DNA of 64,000 nt from Trinickia soli (GCF_002879855.1 NZ_PNYB01000013.1:103371-167370), one strand, 5' to 3'. Positions 8,512 through 21,480 are shown, counted from the stretch's first letter. The notes: generated by a model from the sequence alone, not told the origin. Numbers and translations: made by a program.

Positions 8512-11481
8512 GTGACGTCTTCCGGATCGGCGCGCACCGCCCGCCGCAACGATGCATCGCCCCGTTCATCCGCAAAGGCCGCCGCGTCAGCCGCTGTGCG
8601 CGCCGCCGCACCCGCTGCCACCGGCGCCCGCACCAACGGCGCGGCCCGCCCTGCTCCCTCCAAACCGGCCGGTCGCGGCCGCGAAGACAAAGATCAGCCG
8701 CTGTTCCAGGACATCCGCTATCTCGGCCGCCTGCTCGGCGACGTGGTGCGCGAGCAGGAAGGCGACGCCGTGTTCGACGTCGTCGAAACGATTCGGCAAA
8801 GCGCCGTCAAATTCCGGCGCGAGGAGGACATCAGCGCCGCGCAGTCGCTCGAAAAGCAACTGCGCGCGCTCGAACCCGGGCAGACAGTCAGCGTCGTGCG
8901 CGCGTTCAGCTTCTTCTCGCATCTGGCCAATATCGCCGAAGACCGCCACCACAACCGGCGTCGCCGCATTCACGCGCTCGCGGGCTCGGCTCCGCAAGCG
9001 GGCACGATCGCGTACGCGCTCGGCCACCTCGCGCTGAACGGCAATCCCGACGCCGCTGCGCTGGCCCGGTTCTTCGATGACGCACTGATCGTGCCCGTGC
9101 TGACGGCCCACCCCACCGAAGTGCAGCGCAAGAGCATTCTCGACGCGCAGCACGACATCGCGCGCCTGCTGGCCGAGCGCGACCAGCCGCTGACCGAGCG
9201 CGAGCGCGCGGGCAACGAAGCGATGCTGCGCGCACGCGTGACGACGCTCTGGCAAACGCGCATGTTGCGCGACTCGCGCCTGACCGTCGCCGATGAAATC
9301 GAAAACGCGCTGTCGTACTACCGCACCACGTTCCTCAACGAGATTCCCGCGCTTTACGACGATATCGAAACGGCGCTCGCCGAACACACGGGCACGCCGG
9401 CGCATGTCCCCGCGTTCTTTCAAATGGGCAGCTGGATCGGCGGCGACCGCGACGGCAATCCGAACGTGACGGCAGACACGCTCGAGCATGCGATCACGCG
9501 CCAAGCCACCGTCATCCTCGAACACTATCTCGAAGAGGTCCACGCACTCGGCGCCGAACTGTCGGTTTCGAATCTGCTCGCCGGTTCGAGCGAAGCGTTG
9601 AAAGCACTCGCCGCCGCGTCGCCCGACCAATCGCCGCACCGCGTCGACGAGCCGTATCGGCGCGCGCTGATCGGCGTGTACGCGCGTCTGGCCGCAACGG
9701 CGCGCGCGCTGCTTGGCGAAGGTGTCGTGCATACGCGCAGCGGGGTTGCCCCCGACGCGGCGCCCTACGCCGACGCGCAAGCCTTCGCGGCCGATCTGAC
9801 AGTGCTCGTCGATTCGCTCGCTGCGCATCACGGCGCCTCGCTGGCCACGCCGCGGCTGGCGCCGCTCGCGCGCGCCGCGCAGGTGTTCGGCTTTCACCTC
9901 GCATCGATCGATCTGCGCCAGAGTTCCGACGTGCATGAGGCCGTGATCGCCGAACTGCTCGCGCGCGCCGGCGTCGAGGACGATTACGCGTCGCTGTCCG
10001 AAGCCGACAAACTGCGCGTGCTGCTGGCCGAACTCGAACAGCCGCGGTTGCTGCGCTCGCCGTATCTCGCCTATTCGCCGCTCGTGCAAAGCGAAATGCG
10101 CGTGCTCGAAACGGCGCGCGCCACGCGCGAACGGTTCGGTGCGCGTTCCGTTCGCAACTACATCATTTCGCATACGGAAACCGTCAGCGACCTCGTCGAA
10201 GTCCTGCTGCTGCAAAAGGAAGCGGGCTTGCTCGAAGGCACGCTGGGCAGCAACGCACGCGGCGCCGGGGCGAAGAATGCGCTGATGGTGATCCCGTTGT
10301 TCGAGACGATTGCCGACTTGCGCAACGCGCCCGTCATCATGCGCGAGTTCTTCGCGCTGCCGGGCGTCGACGCTTTGGTCGCGCATCAGGGCGGCGAGCA
10401 GGAGGTCATGCTCGGCTACTCCGACAGCAACAAGGACGGCGGCTTCCTGACGTCGAACTGGGAGCTCTATCGCGCCGAACTCGCCCTCGTCGCGCTGTTT
10501 CGCGAGCGCGACATCACGCTGCGGCTCTTCCACGGCCGCGGCGGCACGGTCGGTCGCGGCGGCGGCCCGACCTACCAGGCCATCTTGTCGCAGCCGCCGG
10601 GCACGGTCCAGGGTCAAATCCGTCTGACCGAGCAAGGCGAAGTCATCGCGAGCAAGTTCGGCAACCCCGAGATCGGGCGGCGCAACCTGGAAACCGTCAT
10701 CGCGGCCACGCTCGAAGCGACGTTGCTGCCGCAAGGCAATGCACCGGCCAATCTGTCGGCGTTCGAGGAGACGATGCAGTCGCTCTCGGACGCCGCAATG
10801 GCCGCCTATCGCGCGCTTGTGTACGAAACGCCGGGCTTCACCGATTATTTCTTTGAATCGACGCCGATTTCCGAAATCGCCGAGCTCAATATCGGCAGCC
10901 GGCCGGCTTCGCGCAAGCTGCAGGACCCGAAGCATCGCCGCATCGAAGACTTGCGCGCCATTCCGTGGGGCTTCTCGTGGGGGCAATGCCGCCTTTTGCT
11001 GACGGGCTGGTACGGTTTCGGCAGCGCCGTGGCTGCGCATCTGGAAGGCGCCGCCAGCGAAGCCGAACGCGCGCGCCGGCTTTCGACGTTGCGCAAGATG
11101 TACAAGAGCTGGCCGTTCTTCACGACGCTGCTGTCGAACATGGACATGGTGCTGGCCAAGACCGATCTGGCTGTGGCATCGCGCTACGCGCAACTCGTGC
11201 AAGACAAAAAGCTGCGCAAGCTCGTGTTCGAACGCATCGTCGCCGAATGGGAACGCACCTCGCACGCATTGTCGGAAATCACCGGTAAGAACGAGCGGCT
11301 GGCCGACAATCCGTTGCTCGCGCGCTCGATCAAAAACCGCTTCCCGTATCTCGACCCGCTTAACCACCTGCAGGTCGAATTGCTCAAGCGCCACCGCGCC
11401 GGCAATACGCACGCGCGGTTGCGGCGCGGCATTCATTTGACGATCAACGGTATCGCCGCCGGCCTGCGCAATACGGGCTAA
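8512..11481 (+). CDS. ppc: Phosphoenolpyruvate carboxylase
   Basis: Adds bicarbonate to phosphoenolpyruvate to give oxaloacetate, the anaplerotic supply of the TCA cycle. The product is 989 residues. About 60 Ala/Arg-rich residues at the N-terminus extend beyond the usual 880-930. The catalytic His is in [11 protein letters not shown] (about H200). The glycine-rich loop [13 protein letters not shown] and the motif [10 protein letters not shown] are intact. The C-terminus ends RNTG instead of the usual QNTG but keeps the terminal Asn-Thr-Gly. I chose GTG 8512 because TGAGGAA lies just upstream. The frame stays open back to 8437, which has no ribosome site. A strong terminator follows at 11508. 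Confidence 0.96.
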   Translation: MTSSGSARTARRNDASPRSSAKAAASAAVRAAAPAATGARTNGAARPAPSKPAGRGREDKDQPLFQDIRYLGRLLGDVVREQEGDAVFDVVETIRQSAVKFRREEDISAAQSLEKQLRALEPGQTVSVVRAFSFFSHLANIAEDRHHNRRRRIHALAGSAPQAGTIAYALGHLALNGNPDAAALARFFDDALIVPVLTAHPTEVQRKSILDAQHDIARLLAERDQPLTERERAGNEAMLRARVTTLWQTRMLRDSRLTVADEIENALSYYRTTFLNEIPALYDDIETALAEHTGTPAHVPAFFQMGSWIGGDRDGNPNVTADTLEHAITRQATVILEHYLEEVHALGAELSVSNLLAGSSEALKALAAASPDQSPHRVDEPYRRALIGVYARLAATARALLGEGVVHTRSGVAPDAAPYADAQAFAADLTVLVDSLAAHHGASLATPRLAPLARAAQVFGFHLASIDLRQSSDVHEAVIAELLARAGVEDDYASLSEADKLRVLLAELEQPRLLRSPYLAYSPLVQSEMRVLETARATRERFGARSVRNYIISHTETVSDLVEVLLLQKEAGLLEGTLGSNARGAGAKNALMVIPLFETIADLRNAPVIMREFFALPGVDALVAHQGGEQEVMLGYSDSNKDGGFLTSNWELYRAELALVALFRERDITLRLFHGRGGTVGRGGGPTYQAILSQPPGTVQGQIRLTEQGEVIASKFGNPEIGRRNLETVIAATLEATLLPQGNAPANLSAFEETMQSLSDAAMAAYRALVYETPGFTDYFFESTPISEIAELNIGSRPASRKLQDPKHRRIEDLRAIPWGFSWGQCRLLLTGWYGFGSAVAAHLEGAASEAERARRLSTLRKMYKSWPFFTTLLSNMDMVLAKTDLAVASRYAQLVQDKKLRKLVFERIVAEWERTSHALSEITGKNERLADNPLLARSIKNRFPYLDPLNHLQVELLKRHRAGNTHARLRRGIHLTINGIAAGLRNTG

Positions 11482-11507
11482 GGCGCACCGCCGCGCGGCG
11501 GTGCGGT

Positions 11508-11543
11508 AAAAAAGGGCTGTTCGCGAATGCGACAGCCCTTTTT
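11508..11543 (+). terminator. Rho-independent terminator of ppc
   Basis: An A-tract plus GGGCTGT pairs with ACAGCCC plus a T-tract around an 11-base loop. The stem begins about 27 bases after the ppc stop. The A and T runs on either side make it potentially bidirectional. Confidence 0.9.
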
Positions 11544-11604
11544 ATTTGCTTATTCGTCTTCGGGGGTGGGATAAGCATTAAGCGTTTACACCGATCTGCC
11601 CGGC

Positions 11605-11632
11605 TCAAGTTTTAGCTCGTTTTGGTCGATAA
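11605..11632 (+). promoter_or_regulatory. Candidate sigma-28 (FliA) type promoter for the kinase gene
   Basis: TCAAGTTT at 11605-11612 is followed after 12 bases by GTCGATAA at 11625-11632. This resembles the flagellar sigma-28 consensus TAAAGTTT-N11-GCCGATAA, or the TCAAG variant used in pseudomonads. The spacer is one base longer than ideal and there is one mismatch in each box. The start of transcription would lie near 11640, about 135 bases before the kinase ATG. This is inference from motif similarity only. Confidence 0.35.
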
Positions 11633-11776
11633 AAAACCTGAAGAATCCGGTTTCCTGATTTTCGATATGTCGCTTTTTTCGCTATTCGATGAAGGTCGAG
11701 GCGAGTGAAATCCCCGCGGGCGCGTGCAACCGCGCGAAAAACCAGGGACATGAACCGGTAAAAACGCTTGCAGCAG

Positions 11777-15523
<3,747 letters not shown>

Positions 15524-15548
15524 TTAGGACTCCTTCGGATCAATCGTC

Positions 15549-16541
15549 ATGATGGAAGATATCGATCTGACTCCCAAGCGCGCAGCGGTGCTCGTTGCGA
15601 GCGAATCGGTGGCCGATGCCGAACTCGTGGGCAAGCTGTTGCAGGACGAATTCCACAACGTGAAGCTGTCGACCCGGCCTGAATTCGCCGTCGAGGACTT
15701 CGAAGCCCAGCGCCCCACCGTGCTCGTGCTCGCCTTCGATTCGCTCGAAGCCGCGCAGCGTTACTACATCGGGCTGTATCGGCTGAGCTCGGTCGTGCAT
15801 GAGACGCGCCACCGCGTCGTCGTGCTTTGCAACAAGCACGACGTCTGGAACGTCTACGACCTCTGCAGCAAAGGGCACTTCGACGACTACGTGTTGTTTT
15901 GGCCGGCGACCAACGACGCGCCGCGCATCCGCATGTCCGTGCATCAGGCGCTGCGGATCATGGCGGCCAAGGCCGAAGCCGGCGATGTGGCCCCGCGCGC
16001 GGCGCCGGCCGGCGTGAGCGCGCCGAGGCCCGCGCCCGCCGCGCGTGTCGAAGCCGATACGGACACGGTCGTGCTCGGCGCGACGGCAAAAGATGCGCAG
16101 GCAGCGGCACTCTCCGCCGCCCGTGCGCAGCAAGCCGGCGCCCAACAAACGACCGTGCCGCAGCGATTGGCGGTGCTGATCGTGGAGGACGACGAGTTTC
16201 AGCAGAAGCTGATCGGTCGCTTGATGAATGGCCTCGACATCGACGTGCTGTTCGCCGGCAGCGGCGCGCAAGCGCTCGACCAGATGTGGGAACACAAGCC
16301 GGACCTCGTGCTGATGGATGTCGGCCTGCCCGATACGAGCGGCGTCGAAGCGACGCGCAAGATCAAATCGATCGGGCAGTTCGGGCACGTGCCGATTCTG
16401 ATGGTGACGGGCCACAGCGAGCGCAACATCGTCGTCGACAGCCTGAAAGCCGGCGCCGCCGATTTCCTGGTCAAGCCATTCGACAAGAACACGCTGCATG
16501 AAAAGCTGCGTCAATTCCTGCCGGCATTGGCCGTTTCGTAA
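15549..16541 (+). CDS. Response regulator with degenerate N-terminal and intact C-terminal receiver
   Basis: A 330-residue protein beginning 25 bases after the kinase stop. Residues 195-325 form a standard receiver: acidic pair in IVEDDE, phosphoacceptor D257 (LMDVGLPDTSG), conserved Thr in VTGHS and Lys in VKPFD. Residues 8-140 look like a second receiver fold (start RAAVLVASES), but the aspartate expected at the end of the third strand is missing (VLVLAFDS), so it is probably not phosphorylated. A low-complexity Ala-rich linker lies between the two. There is no DNA-binding or enzymatic output domain, so it likely works by protein contact or as a phosphate relay for the neighbouring kinase. 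Confidence 0.85.
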   Translation: MMEDIDLTPKRAAVLVASESVADAELVGKLLQDEFHNVKLSTRPEFAVEDFEAQRPTVLVLAFDSLEAAQRYYIGLYRLSSVVHETRHRVVVLCNKHDVWNVYDLCSKGHFDDYVLFWPATNDAPRIRMSVHQALRIMAAKAEAGDVAPRAAPAGVSAPRPAPAARVEADTDTVVLGATAKDAQAAALSAARAQQAGAQQTTVPQRLAVLIVEDDEFQQKLIGRLMNGLDIDVLFAGSGAQALDQMWEHKPDLVLMDVGLPDTSGVEATRKIKSIGQFGHVPILMVTGHSERNIVVDSLKAGAADFLVKPFDKNTLHEKLRQFLPALAVS

Positions 16542-16602
16542 GCGCGTTTCGCCATGGAACCGGCACGCAGCACGCTCAACCCGCACCAAGTGATGTAAGA
16601 AG

Positions 16603-17811
16603 ATGGAGCAGCCAACCCGCCCTCGTCGAATCCTCGTCGTCGACGACGAGCCTTTCGTCCTCAAAGTCCTCGTGCGTCAGCTGAGCCAGTTGGGCTACCA
16701 GGAAGTGCTCTCCTACGAGCACGCGCAGGATGCGCTCGAAGTATTGCAGCGCGACGATCATCAGGTTGATGTCGTCTTCACCGATTTGCAAATGCCCGGC
16801 ATGGACGGCGTGGAATTCCTGCGCCAACTCGTGCAGCGCGGCTACGACGGAGAAGTCGTGCTCGTCAGCGGCGAGGATGCGCGCATTTTGAAAAGCGCGG
16901 AGAAGCTGGCCTATTCGCGCGGGCTGCGCGTGCTTGGCTCGCTCGCAAAGCCCGCGACGCGCGAGCAGTTACAACAGAGCTTGCGCGGCGACGCACTGGC
17001 GGAGCCCGACGGCGAGCAACCGGGCAGCTACCCGCCTGACGCGCTGCGCACGGCGATCGCGGCCGGACAACTCATCACGTGCTATCAACCTCAGGTGGCG
17101 TTCGCCACCGGCGAAGTGACGGGCGTGGAAGCGAAGATCGGCTGGATGCATCCTCGCGACGGGCTCGTAACGGTCGAACCGATGCTCGGCGGCGTCGAAT
17201 ATTACGGAGTCCTGAACGATTTGACCCGCACGTTGCTGCCGACTGCACTGGAGCAGGCCGCGCAATGGCAGCATCTGGGCGACGATTTTCGCGTCGGCGT
17301 CAATCTTTCGATGGATGACCTGGCCGCGCTCGACTTCCCGGACTTCATCGTCGATGCGGCCGCACGCGCCCGCTTTCCCCTGTCGCGGCTCGTGCTCGAA
17401 ATCAACGAAACGCGCATGACGCGCGATCGCCTCATCTCGCTCGATGTGCTCACACGGCTGCGGCTCAAGCGCATCAGCCTCCTGATCGACGATTTCGGCA
17501 CCGGACAATCGTCGCTCGCCCATCTGCGCGATATACCGTTCGACGAATTGAAGCTCGACGGCGGCTTCGTCCACGGCGCGAGCCGCGACGCGTCGCTCAA
17601 TGCGATCGTGAAAGCGAGCCTTCTATTGGCGCGCCAATTGAACATGCGCACGATTGCGCAAGGCATCGACGATCCAGAGGATTGGAACGTGCTGCGCGCG
17701 ATGTCGTGCGAGGTGGCGCAAGGCAACTTCGTCGGGCCGCCGATGCTTGGCGATGCGCTCCCGCAATGGGCGCGAACATGGGCCGCCAAATACGCAGCCA
17801 TGGCGCGCTAA
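16603..17811 (+). CDS. Receiver-EAL response regulator with degenerate EAL active site
   Basis: A 402-residue protein. Residues 5-125 form an intact receiver (VVDDE, phosphoacceptor D61 in FTDLQMPGMDG, VSGED, AKPA). Residues 145-395 form an EAL domain, the fold of c-di-GMP phosphodiesterases. NLS, LEINET, DDFGTG (D296, D297) and ELKLD are kept, but EAL itself reads EAK (E176-A-K178), the LLRW substrate motif reads KIGW, and the catalytic Glu of EGVE is Gln (Q353 in AQGID). Activity on c-di-GMP is therefore doubtful; it may bind the nucleotide or a protein partner. It is the third gene of the kinase cluster and probably takes phosphate from that relay. Confidence 0.88.
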   Translation: MEQPTRPRRILVVDDEPFVLKVLVRQLSQLGYQEVLSYEHAQDALEVLQRDDHQVDVVFTDLQMPGMDGVEFLRQLVQRGYDGEVVLVSGEDARILKSAEKLAYSRGLRVLGSLAKPATREQLQQSLRGDALAEPDGEQPGSYPPDALRTAIAAGQLITCYQPQVAFATGEVTGVEAKIGWMHPRDGLVTVEPMLGGVEYYGVLNDLTRTLLPTALEQAAQWQHLGDDFRVGVNLSMDDLAALDFPDFIVDAAARARFPLSRLVLEINETRMTRDRLISLDVLTRLRLKRISLLIDDFGTGQSSLAHLRDIPFDELKLDGGFVHGASRDASLNAIVKASLLLARQLNMRTIAQGIDDPEDWNVLRAMSCEVAQGNFVGPPMLGDALPQWARTWAAKYAAMAR

Positions 17812-17845
17812 TGGTGCTCTAAAGGCCTGCTAACGGCTCGCCTTG

Positions 17846-17880
17846 GCCGTGCGCGCCTGCAAAATGGCGCGCACGGCTTT
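17846..17880. terminator. Bidirectional hairpin between convergent genes
   Basis: GCCGTGCGCGC (17846-17856) pairs perfectly with GCGCGCACGGC (17867-17877) around a 10-base loop. Three T residues follow on the plus strand and AAGG precedes the stem. It lies between the receiver-EAL gene and the convergent methyltransferase and probably ends transcription from both sides. Confidence 0.6.
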
Positions 17881-17899
17881 GCCCCGCCTCGGGCGCCTT

Positions 17900-18652
17900 T
17901 CAGCCCGCCTCGATCATCAACACGTCGAGCATGAACGAACCGTCGTCTTTGACGCCGTAATACTGGCGGACCTCGTCGGGCGCATTGCTCCACAGCGAGC
18001 GAATCGCCTGCGCCCGATCGTCGGGCGTGCGCATGCGTGCAATCCACGATTTGAATTCGAGCGGCAAACGCCACCGCTCGCGCACGCTCGCCTCGAATCC
18101 GGCCTTCGCAAAGAAGGCCACCCATTCGTCGGCGCGGTAGTTGCGAACGTGCGAACCGTCGCGCAACACCTCGATCGCCTGCAAATGCGTATCGAGCAGC
18201 GGATGATCGGGGCCGGCGCCATCGATGAACAACACGCGGCCACCGGGCTTGAGCACGCGGCGCACCTCTACGAGCGCGTCCGGCAGATCGTGCCAATGGT
18301 GGGCGCTGAAGCGGCTCACGACCCAGTCGAACGATGCATCGGCGAACGGCAGCCGCTCGGCCGCTCCCTGCTCGGTGCGGACGTTGTCGAGGCCCCGCTC
18401 GCGCGCCGCCGCGGCCACGACCGCCAGCATCGGCTCGGCAATGTCGTAGGCGACGACAGAGCGGGCATGGCGCGCGGCCGCAAAACTCGCGTGGCCGGCG
18501 CCGCAGCCGAGATCGAGCACGTCGGCGTTCGGCGTCGAGGCGATCTCGGCCGCCAGCGTTTCCAGGTCCGCGCCGCTCGCGTGGCTGGGGCTTGTCAGAT
18601 AAGCGGCGGCGGTCGAGCCGAACGCGTCGGCGACTTGATCGTGATGTTTCAT
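17900..18652 (-). CDS. Class I SAM-dependent methyltransferase
   Basis: A 250-residue cytoplasmic protein with a Rossmann methyltransferase core. Motif I is VLDLGCGAGHASF (about residues 40-52), followed by an acidic strand end in VAYDIAEPM, and the post-motif SRFSAHHWHDL places it in the Methyltransf_11 / UbiE-like group. ATG 18652 is chosen because AAGGAAC lies seven bases upstream. The frame is open further back, but no ribosome site supports that. It is divergent from an MmyB-type regulator across 183 bases, and the regulator may control it. The substrate, a small molecule or quinone-like ring, is unknown. Confidence 0.9.
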   Translation of the reverse strand: MKHHDQVADAFGSTAAAYLTSPSHASGADLETLAAEIASTPNADVLDLGCGAGHASFAAARHARSVVAYDIAEPMLAVVAAAARERGLDNVRTEQGAAERLPFADASFDWVVSRFSAHHWHDLPDALVEVRRVLKPGGRVLFIDGAGPDHPLLDTHLQAIEVLRDGSHVRNYRADEWVAFFAKAGFEASVRERWRLPLEFKSWIARMRTPDDRAQAIRSLWSNAPDEVRQYYGVKDDGSFMLDVLMIEAG

Positions 18653-18747
18653 CGGTGCGTTCCTTGGGTAGCAAGTAGACAAAGGGGCGGGCCGGAAAAA
18701 TTTGTGCCCGTGGCCCGCGTGGCGGTCGCGTCGAGCACGCGTGCCGC

Positions 18748-18797
18748 TACAATATGGCCACCCGGGTACCGGTACAAGCCAACCGGTTATTCCGGTA
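18748..18797 (+). promoter_or_regulatory. -10 box and repeated ACCGGT elements before the HTH regulator
   Basis: TACAAT at 18748-18753 is a good -10 for the plus strand. Downstream of it are ACCGGT at 18768-18773, ACCGGT at 18782-18787 (inside the perfect palindrome AACCGGTT) and TCCGGT at 18791-18796. The elements lie between the divergent methyltransferase and regulator genes and could be an operator for autoregulation. This is inference; no -35 box is obvious. Confidence 0.4.
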
Positions 18798-18835
18798 TTG
18801 GCTCTACCCGGCTTGTCGCTGCAACAGCATCTACC

Positions 18836-19717
18836 ATGACCACCGCCGAATCGTCCCGTCCGCGCGCGAGCGCGCCTTCTTCGACTGCTGCCGAGCCGGG
18901 CTCCCCGGCCGCAAGCGCGGGAATGCCGCTCGAAGCGAGCCCCGCCCGCGCGCTCGGCGAGTTCGTCCGAGCCCATCGCGAGCGTCTGTCGCCGCAGGCG
19001 GTAGGGTTGCCACCCGGCCCGCGGCGCCGCACACCGGGGCTGCGTCGTGAGGAGGTGGCTCAGCTTTGCGGCGTGAGTCCGACCTGGTACACCTGGATCG
19101 AGCAGGGCCGGCCGGTGTCCGCGTCGGCCGACGCGTTGGCGCGGATCGCCGTGGCCCTGCAGCTTTCACGGGCCGAACGTGCCTATCTGTTCGAACTGGC
19201 GGGCGAGCGCGATCCTGCCGAACCGACACCGACCTCGAGCGATGCGCCTGCCGCCCTCCTCGCGACGGTCGGTCTCGTCGATGCGCCCGCCTACGTGCTC
19301 GATCGCCAGTGGAACGCGCTGGCGTGGAACACGCATGCGGCCGAACTGTTCGTGGGCTGGCTCGACGGGCCGGCCGACCCCATGCGCGAGCGCAACCTGC
19401 TGCGCTTCACGTTCACCGAACCGGCGGCCCGAACGCTGATCGTCGATTGGGAGACACGCGCCCGCCGTCTCGTCGCGGAATTTCGCGCGAATTCGATTCG
19501 TCATCTGAATGACGGCCCCACCCGCGCGCTCATCGATGCGCTCGGCGCCGAAAGCGAAGCGTTCGGCCGATTCTGGGCGTCGCAAGACGTCGGCGAGCGC
19601 GAAGGCGGTGCCCGCGCATTCGAACATCCGCGGCTCGGACGCGTGATTTACGACCAGATCACGCTGCGGCCAGCCCATCGCGAAGACCTGTTGCTGGTCG
19701 TGCTCGTGCGCGTTTGA
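18836..19717 (+). CDS. XRE-family transcriptional regulator with MmyB-like ligand domain
   Basis: A 293-residue regulator. After a 35-residue Ser/Ala/Pro-rich start, residues 40-110 form an N-terminal helix-turn-helix of the XRE type with the motif GLRREEVAQLCGVSPTWYTW. Residues 135-290 match the MmyB-like ligand-binding domain, which often follows this HTH, with WNALAWN and the signature FEHPRLGRV near the end. Such regulators commonly control an adjacent divergent oxidoreductase or methyltransferase, here the gene at 17900-18652. ATG 18836 is the first start consistent with a preceding -10 box at 18748. No strong ribosome site is visible. The ligand is unknown. Confidence 0.9.
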   Translation: MTTAESSRPRASAPSSTAAEPGSPAASAGMPLEASPARALGEFVRAHRERLSPQAVGLPPGPRRRTPGLRREEVAQLCGVSPTWYTWIEQGRPVSASADALARIAVALQLSRAERAYLFELAGERDPAEPTPTSSDAPAALLATVGLVDAPAYVLDRQWNALAWNTHAAELFVGWLDGPADPMRERNLLRFTFTEPAARTLIVDWETRARRLVAEFRANSIRHLNDGPTRALIDALGAESEAFGRFWASQDVGEREGGARAFEHPRLGRVIYDQITLRPAHREDLLLVVLVRV

Positions 19718-19844
19718 GCGCTTGCCTCGCAGAAGAACGCGCTCGTTTCTGCGCAACCGGCATCGCTTCGCGAACACCCGCCAGGAAGCGCGCGAGGCGG
19801 TAAGATAGCGCCCAACGCGAACGACGGCCCCCATAAGCCGCCCC

Positions 19845-20435
19845 ATGACCACAATGCCGACCGAACCCACGCCGCCCGTCTTGGCGGCCCTGCTTGCGCG
19901 AGTCGCGGCCGAAGATGCCAATGCGCTGCGCACGCTGTACGACCTCACGAGCGCGAAACTGTTTGGCGTTGCGCTGCGTATATTGGTGAAGCGCGAGTGG
20001 GCGGAGGAAGCCTTGCAAGAATCGTTCGTCAACATCTGGCGCTACGCGGGCGACTACCGCGAGGCGCTGGCGGCCCCGTTTACCTGGATGGCCGCGATCG
20101 TGCGCAACCGCGCGCTGGACTGCCTGCGGCGGCAAAAAGCCGCCGTTGCCGACGGCTCTGGGCTGACCACCGAATGGAGCGAGACGCTCGACGAAGTCAT
20201 TGCCGGCGACGAGCGCGACCCGGCCGATTCGGCGCTGGTGTCCGAGCAGGCAAAACAACTGGCGATCTGCCTGGCGCGGCTCGAAGCGAGCCAGCGCCAA
20301 GCGGTCGCGCTGGCCTATTTGCGCGACCAGAGCCACAGCGAGATCGCTGAGCAACTGTCGGTGCCGCTTGGCACCGTCAAGTCCTGGGTGCGACGCGGGC
20401 TCGAAAAGCTGAAGATTTGCATGGGGGGCGTATGA
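19845..20435 (+). CDS. ECF-type RNA polymerase sigma factor
   Basis: A 196-residue sigma-70 family factor of the extracytoplasmic-function type. Region 2 (about residues 30-95) has the core-binding and -10 recognition stretch with WAEEALQESFVNIWRYAGDY. Region 4 (about 140-190) has a helix-turn-helix with HSEIAEQLSVPLGTVKSWVRRG. It directs transcription of a stress regulon and is presumably held inactive by the anti-sigma factor encoded 78 bases downstream. The pairing resembles SigK-RskA. The inducing signal and regulon cannot be read from the window. Confidence 0.94.
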   Translation: MTTMPTEPTPPVLAALLARVAAEDANALRTLYDLTSAKLFGVALRILVKREWAEEALQESFVNIWRYAGDYREALAAPFTWMAAIVRNRALDCLRRQKAAVADGSGLTTEWSETLDEVIAGDERDPADSALVSEQAKQLAICLARLEASQRQAVALAYLRDQSHSEIAEQLSVPLGTVKSWVRRGLEKLKICMGGV

Positions 20436-20513
20436 CGATCCCCACGTTTACTGCGCTCACCGGCCCCGAGCGGGCTTCGGACCGCCTTCCGGCGGCCGCG
20501 CAGGGAGACTGAG

Positions 20514-21353
20514 ATGAACCTACACCGCTACCCCGATCTCGTCGATCGCCTGGCTGGCGAATACGCGCTCGGCGTACTGCGCGGCGGCGCGCGCAAGCGC
20601 TTGGAACAGCTTGCACGCGAAGACCAGCGCGTGCGCGAGGCGATCGAAGGCTGGCAGGCCCGCATCGGTGCGATGGCCGAACTCGCGCCAAGCGTCGCAC
20701 CGCCGCAGACCGCTTGGGCAGGCGTCGAGCGCAGGCTCGGCTTTGCCGCGGCACACGCGCGGACCGGCGCGACGGCGCAGCCGTTCAACGCGCGCAAGAC
20801 GCTCGGTGAGGTGCGCGCGCGCTGGTTCGAATCGCTCGCGTTCTGGCGCAACTGGTCGTTCGCCGCAACGGGGGTCGCGCTGGCCGCGGCCGTCGCGTTG
20901 GCGGTGACACTGCGCCCGTTCGCACCCGAAAGCGGTGCGCCGGCCGGGCAAACGATACAAACGGCACAAACGACACAAACGGCGCGGCCGGGCGCCGGGA
21001 AAATCGAGCGTGTCGCCTATGTCGCTGCACTGGTCCCGCCTGATCAGCCCAAGAGCCCGACGATGGCATTCGTGATGTGGGACGACAAGAATGCAATGGC
21101 GAGCGTGCACCGCATGAGCGGGGGCGACGCGCCGCCGCCGGGCAAGAGCGAGCAGCTGTGGGGCGTGATGCGCGACGGGCGGATGGTCTCCCTCGGCATG
21201 CTGCCCGCCGGTGCGGTGGTCGACATGAAGCTGCATGGCATGAACGTCTACGCGAAGCTCGCCATTTCCGTCGAGCCGATGGGCGGCTCGACGCGCGCGG
21301 ACGGCCCGAGCGGCCCGGTCGTCTGCGAAGGTTCGTTGATGGCGACGGCCTGA
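20514..21353 (+). CDS. RskA-type anti-sigma factor
   Basis: A 279-residue membrane protein. The cytoplasmic N-terminus (residues 1-100) has the anti-sigma zinc-finger-like helical fold (LAGEYALGVLRGGARKR). A single membrane segment lies near residues 119-137 (FAATGVALAAAVALAVTL), and a periplasmic RskA domain follows, with LWGVMRDGRMVSLGML near residue 220. It should sequester the ECF sigma factor encoded just upstream until a periplasmic signal triggers proteolysis. Just after the membrane segment a four-fold nine-base repeat encodes QTI-QTA-QTT-QTA. A GGGAGAC sequence precedes ATG 20514. Confidence 0.92.
   Translation: MNLHRYPDLVDRLAGEYALGVLRGGARKRLEQLAREDQRVREAIEGWQARIGAMAELAPSVAPPQTAWAGVERRLGFAAAHARTGATAQPFNARKTLGEVRARWFESLAFWRNWSFAATGVALAAAVALAVTLRPFAPESGAPAGQTIQTAQTTQTARPGAGKIERVAYVAALVPPDQPKSPTMAFVMWDDKNAMASVHRMSGGDAPPPGKSEQLWGVMRDGRMVSLGMLPAGAVVDMKLHGMNVYAKLAISVEPMGGSTRADGPSGPVVCEGSLMATA
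20949..20984 (+). repeat. Four tandem 9-bp repeats inside the anti-sigma gene
   Basis: Four copies of CAAACGNNN lie head to tail in frame and encode the tripeptide Gln-Thr-X four times in the periplasmic linker just after the membrane segment. Nine-base units keep the frame if the copy number changes. Confidence 0.85.
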
Positions 21354-21480
21354 CCCCGCAAGCAGCGGCCAATGCCCGCTTTATTTCGACGGCACCCTAC
21401 CACCCGAGGCCGGGGCTGCCCGAACGCGACCCGCGCCGGCGCGCTTTGCCCGCCGTACCGGAGCGCACGGAGAGCAGTGA

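Noticed and set aside
8587..11436. A very long open frame on the minus strand opposite ppc (about 949 codons)
   Set aside because: It is the mirror of a GC-rich conserved gene, is rich in Arg, Gln and His without family motifs, and ppc on the other strand is unmistakable.
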